A stretch of 64,000 nucleotides of DNA from Carallia brachiata (lineage: Eukaryota; Streptophyta; Magnoliopsida; Malpighiales; Rhizophoraceae). Shown in pieces: positions 47,393 to 58,917 of this stretch. Location: contig JADCRB010000001.1 in assembly GCA_021464245.1 (NCBI GenBank), positions 4,721,186 to 4,785,185 on the forward strand, written 5' to 3'. The notes beneath the pieces were generated by a model. It was not told the origin of the DNA and made no database searches. It saw only the letters and a program-made list of their open reading frames with translations. Position 1 is the stretch's first letter; each line of letters starts with the position of its first letter. The position numbers and the translations under genes are program-made.

Positions 47393-48075
47393 AGGGATGG
47401 CAAAAACTTGCTCGGGCTCCACTGCATGGGTGTAAAAAAAATTATTATATTGTAGTTATATTATAATAATAAACATATTTTTTATGACTGTAATTTTAAA
47501 ATATTAATAAAAAAATAATTATATTTTTTATTATATATTTTATTATTTTAGTTGTATAAAATATCTTATAATTATAGTATAACTATTTCGTATCAAAAAA
47601 TACATGCCAATAACATTTTCTCAACTTGCTCCAACAAAAAGTTTAACCTTTTTCACTTGAAACTCATTTATCAAAACTCAAATAAGAAAAAGAAAAAGTG
47701 GAACATAATTTGAAGCGGACTCTCTCGAAATCTAAACTGACCCCATATTTAAGTAAACCAAACAGCTTCTGACATGATTTAACCCAATTTGATTGTTTGA
47801 AAATGATGCATCCTTTGACTCAACTCAGTCAAATAATTTAAGACTCAACTTACCCAAAATCAAAATTACGATTTCCTGCAAAGAAATAAAAATCAAAATA
47901 ACCATATTCAAAAGAAACGCAAAGCACGAATGACAGAATTTCGTAAATAAACCGAATTCGGGTAACTCAAACTTGAATGACTACAATCGAAAGTGACTAA
48001 AATTGTATAATGACCCTAATTGACCCACTTGATTTTCAACTGGTCTGACCTAACTTGTTTGCCACCTGTATAAAG
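47393..48075. mobile_element. hAT-like non-autonomous element
   Basis: The left end reads TAGGGATGGCAAAAAC; the inverse of the right end reads TACAGGTGGCAAAC. The inside near the right end has the ethnically uniform GACC/AACCC strings (TGACCCTAATTGACCC, CTGGTCTGACC) seen in this type of element. The 7370-7650 element has the same end type. AGTAACTT-like strings lie on both sides but not at equal distance, so no firm target-site duplication is claimed. Confidence 0.45.
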
Positions 48076-48927
48076 AAGTAACTTCCACCTCCAAAATCAG
48101 AATTAAAGAAGTTGAAATATTAGTTGGATTAAAATTGAATGTGCGGTACCACTTGCTGTTGTTGCAACATAGGACATTTAATGTGCTTGCAAAATTGAAT
48201 GTGCTTGCAGCTAACTCGAAAACTATCGAATAACGAAATTTGAAAAAAAAATAATTAATTTTAGAGTGTACTTATGAAATTGATTAGTGAACATATAATG
48301 TACATGTTGCTCAAAATTTTATAGTAGTTACAATGTAGTTAAACGAAAATTTGAATATTTATCCTGATTGTAAGGCTAGATGTGGTAATGAACCACCTTG
48401 TGTGGTTCAAATAGCAAAATCACTTGCAGATTGTCATTTAATGATGGTTAGAATGCTTGCAATACAAGGTGAGGTTAAATGTATTCTGTCTCTCCTGAAT
48501 CTTGGGCTGGTGACCTTTGCCAAACCTTCAGAGTATGCTCCTCCTTAACCGTGGTATAGCAGCTCAATCATGCTTTGCCGGAGAAGCAGCGCAATCTTAT
48601 TTGATCAGCTTGTAAGAGAGTTATCCTTACTTGCCCTTTTTAAGGTAAAAAAAAAAAAGAAAAGAAAAAGGCTTATATTTTATGTTATCATTCCTAAAAA
48701 ACCAATCATGTGCTTTAATATATGGTAAAGATTCTGATTTTTCCGGTAATTTGATTTTAACTTCATGTTGTCAAAAAAATATAAAGCTGTATAAGTTTAA
48801 AATTTTAAAACTTATTTGTCCCTCATCTTGGTGCAACGATTATTAATTATATGTCATGAAAATATTTTCAATTATTTTATTTCATTTGTGGTCATAGTTT
48901 TTGACAACATATTTTCTAAAACGAAAA
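48076..48927. other. Intergenic stretch, no gene seen
   Basis: Mixed AT-rich DNA. An open frame of 65 codons at 48351-48548 has no recognisable family. Nothing else is supported. Confidence 0.6.
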
Positions 48928-49137
48928 TGTTAGATGGTCACACTTTTGTGTGGCCAAACAGTATTTATATTATAACCAGCATTATATTTTGTGCAATCAT
49001 AATATTAAAATATACAACAAAAAAAGATTTTTTTTTTTTCGTTAAGCTTACACATTTTCTTATTATTGTTGTACAAAATATATCATTGGTTGCAATATAA
49101 ATACTATTTATCCATACATCCGTGTGATCATATAACA
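48928..49137. mobile_element. Foldback MITE (210 bp)
   Basis: The ends TGTTAGATGGTCACAC and, inverted, TGTTATATGATCACAC match at 14 of 16 bases. The inverted match goes on inward almost to the middle: GTATTTATATT, AACCA, ATATTTTGT and CAA, ATAATA occur on both arms. The element is therefore a near-complete foldback that can form one long hairpin. It encodes nothing. No target-site duplication was resolved. Confidence 0.7.
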
Positions 49138-49499
49138 ATGCCCTTCGCAAAATTGGTTTTACAATGAAGAGGCAATAAATTGAAGTTTGATCAAACACGC
49201 GACATGCATGTGGATGAGTAAATTTTTTTTTTTAATTTTCTTTTAATTTGGTGGTCCTGGGTGAGTATATGTTGAATAATATATTGGAACTACCGCGGTC
49301 CTTTTTATTGCATTAAGACATTCATATGCCCGTGCAGAGGCCTGCTACATGTAGGCATAATATATTTGAATTTTATCCTTTATTTTTTTGAACAGAAAAG
49401 AGAGATACATTACTAGTATGTCAGTCATCGCATTTAGAGACTAAATTCAGGGATTATTTGTTATTATTCTCATTTAACCATCTTTTATATAACAGATTC

Positions 49500-49692
49500 A
49501 CCACTTAAGTATTGTTACGCCTGAGCAAGCCTACCCCAAGTCAATCACAGTATTAATGAGTTTAGAACTAGTGCTGTATACGTACGGTCAAAGGAAGGCA
49601 TTGCCTCTAAAGCACAGTAGTTAGGATTCAAATGTAGGTCGGATATGAGAGAAGCACACTGAATTACCATCAAGTTATTACCTCTAGTGATA
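49500..49692 (-). mobile_element. tRNA-derived SINE-like element
   Basis: On the minus strand from 49692: an A-box-like TAACTTGATGGTAATTCAG, then after about 35 bases a B-box-like ACATTTGAATCC. A body of about 130 bases then ends near 49500. Layout as in the SINE-like elements at 5395-5692 and 15943-16070. Confidence 0.4.
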
Positions 49693-52088
49693 ATTTTATC
49701 GTTTAGTTAATTGTTAAAAAGAAATGTTTTGTAATGCTGAATACAAATTATTTTGGAAGCCTTCAATTTCTTGAAAGTGTGTGCCCTGTGTATGTCTTGG
49801 TAGTTGAAATGGGAAAGGATGAGTAATATGCACGTATTAGTTAGAAAAGATTATGTTGAAAGCATTGTAAGGTGGGCTGGCTACTACGAACAGGACTCAA
49901 AAATCCTATAAATGAGAGAACTGGATAGAAGGCCTAGTTCAAGATTGTATGCACCTTAAATTAACCATTAACCAACTGAATTTAATCAGGGATAAGCCTA
50001 GCGACAATCCAACACAATTTATTGCAAGTCTTTAATTGGGTCCCAGCGCCATGAATTGACTACTTCGACCAAATAAGATACTAATTTTACTTTTCAATAA
50101 TTTTTGTTTTTGGAGAATTCAATGAAACTCAAGGGAGACTCCTCATCGATAGGCAAAGAGAGATGTTGTAGAAAGGTGCATGGCGCGGAGGCATCGGATT
50201 TGAGGGGTGAGCAAATCAATATATTCTTTAAAAATTTGGTAACTTGATTAATAAAAGATTTTATTAGTGACAGTTACTTTTATTTTTTTTTTTACAATTG
50301 TTCATACGTAACATGTGTTAATTAATTATTAATAAACTAAAAATCTAATATATTATAAATTTACCATTAAAAAGTGTTGATATGTCAATTTTAATTAGTA
50401 TTTGTAAAAGAAAAAGTAAAAAATGACTGTCCGTAACAAATTCCTTTAATAAATATTCGTTAAAAACTCAATATTAAAACACATTTAATAAATGAACCAA
50501 ACTTGAATAAAGAGAGGTTCGACTTCATTAAACTCGTGAATAACTTGTTTAAAAATTATATCCAGCTAGTTGCATGGTTATTAAATAATCTATTTAGTAT
50601 GTCAATAGAATACATTTGATAGATTTATTCAAGTCATAGAAACAATTTTTTGCAAAAATAAGATTAAAATTATGCATATTTGACCCCTTATAGATCTCAC
50701 AAATGTAAGTACCTAATGCATTAAAACTCCATTTTATGTTTATAAATATATACTAAAAGTAAATATGTGTTTTTCAATTAGTTTGTTTTATTAAAGTAAA
50801 TATTTTTATCAATAATCAATTGTATTTATAACAATAATTTTTCTAATTTAATTATTTTTGTTAGTACTATGAAGCTAAACAATCTTTTTATGACAGATCA
50901 AAGTCTGGCTCTATAAAAATATGCTCAACTTGGCTTAACTTGTTAGCTAAACAAATCAATTTTGAACATTTGAAAATTCTGCTTGACTCAACTTGTTTAC
51001 ACTTGCAGTAGCCTCTTTATTAATCTTAATGCCTTAATAGAGGCGGCTGCAGCTATAGTCCAAAATTATTTATAGAACCAAAGAACCAATACTAAGACCC
51101 AAATAACATCTAAGAAGACTTTGGAAAATGTTTAGTAAACTATTGGCTAATGTGTATTTCAACCAGAAAACAATTTTTTTTTTTTTGAAGTCCAGTCACA
51201 ACTCAGATCAACTCGTGTGCTTAACAATAAGCTCACCTTTTAAATGAGTTAGATTAGAAATCTAACACTTTTTCATTAGGTTTCTAGGCCTTGCAATATT
51301 AAGGGAAAACAAGATTTTTTGTGCACATATATATATAATTGCACATACCTTTTGCTACCAATTCCCCATTATACGTATAATTCAGATTTCATATATATTA
51401 ATGCAATTCATCACATGGTAAGTTAGAATATAGTAAAATAAGGAAGGATATCCACGAAAAATTGAGATTATGGTAAGATAGACATCAAGCATAAGAATAT
51501 AATAATTATATGCTATGAATCATGATTGATTCAGGACCCAACCAACAAAAGTAATTCATTGACTTTGATATAACAGTCGTTGTTATTTGATATTTAGCTA
51601 AAGGGGTACGTTTATTATGACATAGATATGTAACGTGTGTGTCTCTTTCTTCTTCTGTTGCTCCATTAAGGGTTGAGGCAGTGAGCATTAAATTTTGGTT
51701 GCCATCTGCCTAATGGAAATGAATGGAAAGGGGCAGGGAAACTGTTTGAGAGAGAGAGAGTGTATGTTTGTCTGACTCTGATGAGCCAGCTATGAAGTAG
51801 CAGGCATACATTAAACCTTCTCCTTTTAAGGCTGGCCCCAGACACTCCTTAATTTCATTTGTACCTTCGCGCACTTCCAGAGCACACTATGCCCTAAAAC
51901 TCGTCCACTACTCTTTCCCCTTCTCTCCCTGCATCGCCCCCTCACAATGCCATCATCACTTCTCCGGTCACCACCATTGCCGCCGCAGCCCCCCGTCCCC
52001 CACCACGGCTCCCTTGCCGCCGAAAAATAGGCGCAGGCAGCTTTGGGGGGAGAGAGAGAGAGAGGCATATAATATACATTTATCGATT
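49693..52088. other. Intergenic DNA and promoter side of the ELO gene
   Basis: 49693-51700 is AT-rich without a recognised gene. 51830-52070 is C-rich and pyrimidine-rich (CCACCATTGCCGCCGCAGCC and similar), followed by a short GA run at 52051-52065. This is probably the 5' leader of the ELO gene. Confidence 0.55.
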
Positions 52089-52952
52089 ATGTATATCATG
52101 GATTTCATTTTCTCCAGCGTGAAATATTGGGTTGTGAATCATCTTAGCAAGAAACCAATTTTCTCAACCCTTGAATACTTGTTAGTGAGCAACCCCAAAA
52201 TCCAAAACTTCTCATGGAATCCAAGTCGAAGCTTAGGCTCCTCTCCACTTTTCCTCGCCATCACCGTGCTCTCCTATCTTTCCCTCACTTTTCTCCTCGC
52301 CCATGTCAATCTCCCTACTATGGGGCCTCGCCTCCTGAAATCAATCATCGCCGTGCACAACATGATCCTCCTCGTACTCTCCTTCTTCATGGTCCTTGGT
52401 TCTACTCTCTCCATCATCTACTGCGCACCCAATGTAGAATACATGTTTTGTTTCCCCAAGAACACGCTTCCAAAGGGACCACTCTTCTTCTGGGCCTACA
52501 TTTTTTATCTTTCGAAAATCTATGAATGCATGGACACCCTTTTGATCATATTGAGTAACTCCAAGAAACGGCTCACCTTCCTCCATGTGTACCACCATGC
52601 AGCAATCATGATAGTGTGCTACATATCCTTGTACACCTCACAATCTATGTTCCCTTTGGTGGTGGTTGGAAATGGCTCGGTCCATGTAATGATGTACTTC
52701 TATTATCTCCAGTGTTCACTTGGGGCACGTCCCAAGTGGAAAAAATTGGTCACCGATATCCAGATTGCGCAGTTCTCTTCAAGCTTTGGGTTCTTGGGCT
52801 TCCTTTTCTACTACCATTTCACTGGGTTGGGGTGTTCTGGTATCTGGGGTTGGTGCTTCCACATGGTTTTTATCACTTCTCTTTTATTACTGTTCATAGA
52901 CTTTCATTCTAAGACATATTCAGAAAAGACAAGGGATATCAAGGATGTCTAG
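52089..52952 (+). CDS. ELO/GNS1-SUR4 family fatty-acid elongase (3-ketoacyl-CoA synthase type)
   Basis: One uninterrupted frame of 287 aa. ELO proteins carry out the first, condensing step of very-long-chain fatty-acid elongation in the ER membrane, joining malonyl-CoA to an acyl-CoA. Visible hallmarks are KIYECMDTLLIIL at 143-155 (the K-x-x-E-x-x-D-T motif), the histidine box HVYHH at 166-170, NGSVHVMMYFYY at 195-206 and TDIQIAQF at 222-229. About six or seven hydrophobic spans lie between residues 52 and 272. Length is normal for plant ELO-like proteins (about 280-300 aa). Two starts are possible: ATG at 52089, or at 52098 (MDFIF...), which has a better context (A at -3, G at +4). The open frame extends further upstream without another ATG. 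Substrate chain length cannot be read from the sequence; plants rely mostly on FAE1-type KCS enzymes, so the role is less certain. Confidence 0.93.
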   Translation: MYIMDFIFSSVKYWVVNHLSKKPIFSTLEYLLVSNPKIQNFSWNPSRSLGSSPLFLAITVLSYLSLTFLLAHVNLPTMGPRLLKSIIAVHNMILLVLSFFMVLGSTLSIIYCAPNVEYMFCFPKNTLPKGPLFFWAYIFYLSKIYECMDTLLIILSNSKKRLTFLHVYHHAAIMIVCYISLYTSQSMFPLVVVGNGSVHVMMYFYYLQCSLGARPKWKKLVTDIQIAQFSSSFGFLGFLFYYHFTGLGCSGIWGWCFHMVFITSLLLLFIDFHSKTYSEKTRDIKDV

Positions 52953-53511
52953 TGGGATGACATCATGTTTTAGTTTGATTGGCCATGATTTTTTTCCTGT
53001 TTGTGTATGATTATTCGCATTTATAAGATACTATGTGGCGCATAAGTATTTGTAACCCATCATCAGTAGTCTTGCTTATTTTGTTTGTTTATCTAATCTA
53101 GTTTGGTTTTGTGGGAGCTAGTAAGGAAAATTGAGGCCCTTGTTCACGTCTCTCTCCAGGGCAAGGTATGCCTACTCTCAAAATTGTGTATTTTCTTGTG
53201 TATTTGTTTATCCAAATTTAAGGGATTGAGTACCAATACACTCAATTAAGATATGTAATAGTAATAAATATGTTTAGTGGTTAAAGTTTACATCTCTATT
53301 AGAAAAGTTTTGAATTTTAAACTTTTAATATTGAGATAATATTATAAAAGGAGGTTTATGAAAAGAGAAGATATATTTTTAATATATAACTCATAAGGTA
53401 ATAAGTCTATTAATAAAAAAATATAATAAATCTCAGATTAAATAATTGTGCGATTGAATTGGAAGATGACATTATTAATTGGAAAAGTCTTTTTATTCCC
53501 CATAGTGCTTG

Positions 53512-53516
<5 letters not shown>

Positions 53517-53563
<47 letters not shown>
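53517..53563. repeat. Compound (CT)n(AT)n microsatellite
   Basis: About 16 CT units directly followed by about 8 AT units, about 560 bases after the ELO stop codon. Confidence 0.95.
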
Positions 53564-53771
53564 ATATAAACAATAGAGAAAAAGACCACGGTATGCATGT
53601 GTTTCAAAACAAAATATTCTCAGAGGAAAGGATGTGTGATTTGATCCGGATGCGCACGTGTCGGTGGCAAAGGCAAAATGAGATGGATGTTCTTACTCAT
53701 TGAATGACTTTTTCCTCAACATTTCTCAAGTAGTGGCTGCCGTCAAAAAGACCAGCAGACCTATTATAGAA

Positions 53772-54131
53772 TGAGAACCTCCCAAAAATGCCCAATTCAA
53801 ATTTAATACCGATGGAGCAGTACCGGGACGCCTAGAACCGGCTGGGATAGGCCGGGTACTTAGGGGAGAGGATGGCAAGGTTAAATGTTTATTTTCTTTA
53901 TCCATTGGCAATGCGTCTTCTGTGTTAGCAGAAGCAAAGGCCATTAGGGAAGCTATCTTGATGTGGGCTAAGTGGGATGGTGCGAGGAATTACAAGCTCA
54001 TTATTGAAAGTGATTCTCCAGTGGTGATCTCTTGGCTCAATAGCCCAGCTAAGAGACAGGCAAATTCCTTCGCAGATGCTTTGGCTAAAATGGGAGTAAG
54101 ACGACCGCAGCCATTGGTAGCATGGTTTTAA
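53772..54131 (+). pseudogene. LINE-derived RNase H (RVT_3) fragment
   Basis: The frame from 53772 reads EPPKNAQFKFNTDGA, then GIGRVLRGEDG, SVLAEAKAIREAI, LIIESDSPVVISWLN, and ends NSFADALAKMG before a stop. This is the RNase H-like domain at the end of plant non-LTR reverse transcriptases, with D in NTDGA, E in LAEAKA, D in ESDS and D in FADAL. About 25 residues usually found between the WLN and ANSFAD blocks are missing. An upstream in-frame stop cuts it off from any RT. It is a 3' LINE scrap, or an RNase H domain gene relic. Confidence 0.75.
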
Positions 54132-55644
54132 CGCTGGAGACAATGTCCCTCTCCTTGTTGGGACCATCAACGTGTTGTGTGTTTTGTGTAGTCTTGGCTT
54201 CACGTGAAATTGTTAATAGCAGCTCCTTTTGTGGTATTCTAATCTCCCAACAATACATCTAGGTGTTTTTTTGTCTCGCTGGATGGGCAAATGCTGTTAA
54301 AGGGCTTGGTGGAGGTAATACTACCTAGTTTTAAACAGATGTCTTCCCTTGTTGTCACTACAATGATAACTTGCTGATAGGAGGAGAGATTATTATTGAC
54401 CTTGGTAGACTGCCTTTGTCTCAGTTTTTGTGAATAGAAGTTTGATAGCATAATGGTTGTCATTTTTTGTAAAGGGCTAAACTTTATCCTTAGACTTCAT
54501 CTTGTTATGGTTTATAGAAATTGTATGGGTAATTTTTTGACTGTGAATTATACACAGTACCAACATAGTTGACTGAGTATTCATCTTTTTTTTTTTTTTT
54601 AATGTCAAGAATAAAACTTTGTTGCTGTGAAAAAAAATAAATAATAGAGAAAGAGAGAAAGAGGGGAGAGGAGCATGGTGAGACACAGGGTGGATCTCAT
54701 TAATTTTTTAATTTTGTGTTTTAAAAATTGATTTTACATGTATAAAATTAAATTTGGTGTGCAACAAATTTAAGTGTAAAAATTCATTATGCTCCTGTGT
54801 ATATGAGTTAAAGTTGATGTGCACCAAATATTATGTGTATAATAGTCAAAATTATAAGTAATGATTTAACTTTAATATGTAATACACATAATTTGTTTTC
54901 AAAAAAAAAAAAGAAATGTGGAATTACCGTGGCTATCCTCATCGTTCCACCTGTCTTTGTATCAAAACTCGTTTGCTTATAGCCTGCACGATGCACGAGA
55001 GATTGTTTTGAATTTTGTTGAGAATATGTGAAATATGAAAAGAATTTTAAAATTCTATCCGAGAATTAGAGAGATAACAAATATTTAAAGTGAGTCATGT
55101 GGCTAAACATAATCGATCTGGCATCCATACATACATGCGACATACAACATCAAATATGAAATTCAAGAAACTTCACATACTACATCAATCCAAATATCGC
55201 CAGGCAAAACAATCATTTCAAAAGAAAATCATAGACATGTAATTTTATCTCAACACATGTATAATCGATAAATTTTTTTTTTAAAAAAAAGAAAACGAAA
55301 AAAGAGGATTTGATTCATAGGGAATTTGGAGACCAGCGAAAGAACTGAATATTAAAAGAACCTTAAGAAACAGAGTATAAAAAACGAATATATAATCCTG
55401 TCTGTTTTTTTTTTTTTTCTCAAAATGAATGTACTTTGTGAAAGTTATATCAAACATTAACAATTGAATTTGTTAGCTAAGACTACATACGCGAATGTAA
55501 TCAAATTGAATAAGGATCAAATCGAAGGATTGAATGAGGACTACTCTATCATGACAACCTATCCTTCTCTTTAGGTATATATCCACCAGTAAAAAAAAAA
55601 CTATAAGTAAAATAAATAAAAAAATAATTTCCTAAAAATAAGGA
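54132..55644. other. Intergenic stretch, no gene seen
   Basis: 54132-54480 may include the 3' part of the LINE piece. The rest is AT-rich with homopolymer runs at 54587-54600 and 55408-55420. No gene was recognised. Confidence 0.55.
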
Positions 55645-56412
55645 TTTTGGGGGTATTTGTGTAAGTTTTTGAAGGAATACATTTGCGTTTTATTTTCCAA
55701 AAACAGAAAAATAAGAGTTTGGTAAATTTTTTGATGCTGCTTTTAATTCTACTTATTTCCTTATTTGACTCCCTAACAGCAGTTAATTGAAAATCATGTT
55801 CAGGCAACTTTTTGTTACTTTTAGATTACTTTTCACTTTTTAATATTAATAATAATTTATATAAATTAAATTACCCTTAAAGAATATTTATATAGCTTTA
55901 TTATATTTTTTATTTACCACATGAATTAGATATGTTAATTTATTTTATTAGTATTTATATAACTTCAATAATTTCTTTTTTCAACTATTCTTAAATAATA
56001 TATTTTTTTACTTTAATTTTTTTTAATACTGACATTTATAAATAAATTTCAAACATAATAATTTTTATCATTTAGTAAAAATTAATTTTCTTAAAAAAAG
56101 TTTAAAATTAAGTAAAACAGTTCTCAATATTATTTATAGAATATTGTCATAAAAATATATAGAATTATAAAATATAAAAATAAAATTTTAATATGATATA
56201 TCTACGTAAATTAAATGTATAAATTAGATATTTCATTATTCAACAGTAACAGTAAATATAAAATTAATTAAATATTTCATTAATTTTATTAGCAATCAGT
56301 AACAGTAAATAGGAATTTGTAATCACCAGTAGCAATCAGTAACAGTAATTAATAATAGTAATATTCAACAAATAACTAAAATAGACCATTTGTCATCTAA
56401 ACAAAAAATGCC
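55645..56412. mobile_element. MITE-like / non-autonomous DNA element, family shared with 25365-26005
   Basis: The left end reads GGGGGTATTTGTGTAAG; the inverse of the right end reads AAGGCATTTTTTGTTTA, giving loose inverted termini. Internal strings (ATACATTTGCGTTTTATTTT, GTTTGGTAAATTTTTT, CAACTTTTTGTTACTTTT, and CAGTAGCAATCAGTAACAG near the right end) recur in the copy at 25365-26005. The interior is AT-rich and non-coding. Confidence 0.45.
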
Positions 56413-56498
56413 TTAAAATTAACTAGAATAAAGCTATAATTTTTTTCCTTCTTACATATATATATATATATATATTGTATAGAATTTTTTACAAGTGT

Positions 56499-56942
56499 TG
56501 TCAAGGCTAACACCGATGCAGCTGTTGGTGAAACTACTGGTAGAATTGGGTGTGTCTTCCAGGATCATATGGGCTCTCCCCTACTTGTTTTTTCTATGGG
56601 CGTGATGGGAGTTTTTTCACCAAGTGTTTTGGAGAACTTAGCCATCCAGAAAGCGGTTGAAAAGGCCGTTGAACTGAGGGTGTCAAGTCTTGTTGTGGAA
56701 TCAGATTGCATAGTGGTGAATGCTTCATGTTCGACGAAGAAAGACATTTCCCAATTTGGTCTGCTTATTGGAGATGTGAAAGAATTGTCTAATGGTTTGG
56801 ATTCATTTACCGTTGTTTATGTGAGAAGGCAACACAATGTACTTGCCAAAACAGCTCTTGTTCACTCGGATGAGTGATGTATGTCTTTTGCAAAGTTAAA
56901 TGAAAGTTATCATATTTTGATCTCAAAAAAAAAAAAAAAAAG
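56499..56942 (+). pseudogene. LINE-derived RNase H domain with poly(A) tail
   Basis: The frame runs from about 56499 to the stop at 56877: VVKANTDAAVGETTGRIG, then LENLAIQKAVEKAVEL, LVVESDCIVVNAS and VVYVRRQHNVLAKTALVH. It matches the RVT_3 RNase H-like domain of plant LINEs, in which D of NTDA, E of LENLA, D of ESD and N/D near HNxLA would be catalytic. About 125 codons are open, with no internal stop. A poly(A) run at 56927-56942 follows the stop by 50 bases. The most likely reading is the 5'-truncated 3' end of a LINE. The final catalytic D (usually HxxNxxAD) is replaced by K. Confidence 0.75.
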
Positions 56943-57791
56943 ACAATTCTAGTGTTTTTTTTAAAATGGCATGGCATTTGCATATATCCCCGAGAAACAT
57001 CAAGAATTGTAGGCAGCCAACATTGTCAGCTTCCCCACAGATAGATAGGTCCATTCTTGTTTATAGGTACGCAACTGTATAAATAGTTCACTCACAATAA
57101 AAATTCATTGAAGCAAGGGAAATGGGAAGAAAGGAAATGACGGAACAAGCAAAAAGCAATCCGTAAAAGACTGTTGGTCTCATGTAACCTTCATGGTCAT
57201 GGCAGAACAGACAATAGAAAATCAGACTTCTAAACCACTTCCACGGCGGAGTTTGCATTAGTTAGGTGCAAGAAAGCGATGCATACTTAATTAGGTTCCT
57301 TTTATTCCTTTCGTGCTACCGTGGAGGGTTGGACGGGTGCACCTTGCTAGGTTGAAAATGACATTAGGGCCCCCACAAAAGCTCCTCCAGTCCAGTCTAT
57401 GACTTCTCTTTGGTTACTTCCCCCTAAAACATTAAATGTTGCATTCAAAATATATAAATAAATAAACATATAAAGAGAATACCAGATAACATATGAGTAA
57501 GGTTCTGATTTAACTTGAATCGAAATTAAACCGATTCAGAATTAGAAATAAAATTGGAATCGGTGTCGACAATTTCAATTTAAATTGGAATTGAGAGATG
57601 GACGGAAAGATTATGGATCAGCCTCTCGAGAAGTTCAGAACCTCTAGTTCCCACTTAAAAAAAAAAAAACAAAAGAAACAAAAAAAAAAGGTCAACAATC
57701 AACCGACTGTTGTCAGCCAATGGTTATGAATTGAAGATGACCGTCGTGCGGGACAACAGTCATTCTTTGTATCGTTGAACAATAGACGCCG
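56943..57791. other. Intergenic stretch, no gene seen
   Basis: Mixed composition to 57420, then AT-rich with an A run at 57657-57672. No protein family was seen in any frame. Confidence 0.55.
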
Positions 57792-57824
57792 CCCCCCCCC
57801 CCCCGCCCCCCCCCCCCCCCCCCC
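57792..57824. repeat. Poly-C tract (C13-G-C19)
   Basis: Thirteen C, one G, then nineteen C. On the minus strand this is an almost pure G run, able to form G-quadruplexes, with i-motif potential on the plus strand. Its true length may differ from the assembled length. Confidence 0.9.
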
Positions 57825-58917
57825 AACCCTCTCTTCTTAAAAAAATGTAATATTTTCCCCATAAATAATACCCCTAACCAAATCACACACTTATCTCCCT
57901 CTCTAAGTATCAATCTCTCTTTCCATTGCTTTCAATTTTTAGTTAACATTTTCCATTATGTTTCGTGTTGCAAAATTAATTTGTTAGTTAGTTACAAGTT
58001 AAATGTGTATAAACAATTTGTTTTTTCAAGAAAACTAATCTCTTTTGTAAAATAAATTATATTTTTGCAATTTTTTTCAAAAATTTTTAATATTGTACAT
58101 ATTTTTTTTTCAAGATCAAGTACTGTTTTATTTATTTATTTATATAAAAAAAATCAAGTTTGAGACGCAACAACAAGGATAGAGGCAAGATGTATATTAC
58201 AAAATGGTATAAAGAGAAAGTTTCCCTTTAATTCAAACCAAAAAATTTAGTGTTATTCTTTTAAAAAAATTATTATATATGTTAATATAATTTTTTTATG
58301 ATTCCATTGCAATATGTAAGATTTTATTACTACATGTAATTACAGTTAATGCCTCCATTATTTTTCCTTTAATAGTAAAACCAGCTCTTTTTCCTGCATT
58401 ATGCGTGGATTTGCATAATCTTTAATTTTGTTAAAAAATATCATATAAAAATTTAAATAATTACAAATAAGAAACAAACAAAATAAATAAATTTATACTA
58501 AAGATTATTCATTAATTAGAAAAGAATATTATATGTTATATTGATAAGATAACTTATCCCCACATTCTTTTTGCGCATTCTTATTTTCCTCCTCCTAATA
58601 AAAATTTCCACTTCTATCATATTCGCAAAGCAAGATGAGTAAACTTGTTCTATGATATGAAATTTTGAGTACATCATTAAAGTCTTATTTTGTCCTTGTC
58701 TAGTCATAACAATCCAATAGAATAATAACTATTTTAATATCAAATGCAAGTCTCTTCTCCAAAAATAAAATAAAATAAAATAAAAAATGTCAAATTCAAG
58801 TCATTCTATTCTAGGCAGAAAATGATTATTCATCATATTTCATCCTCCTGCATGAATGGTGAGGGGGAAAAGCAAAGATTAACATTTAAATTCTGAAACT
58901 GGCAACAAACAATTGCT
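57825..58917. other. AT-rich intergenic stretch
   Basis: No gene was seen. An (AAAAT)n run of about five units is at 58762-58786. Confidence 0.6.

Noticed and set aside
52014..52088. Extended N terminus of the ELO protein
   Set aside because: The extension starts at TTG and translates a GA-repeat leader. ELO relatives begin at about the ATG at 52089 or 52098.
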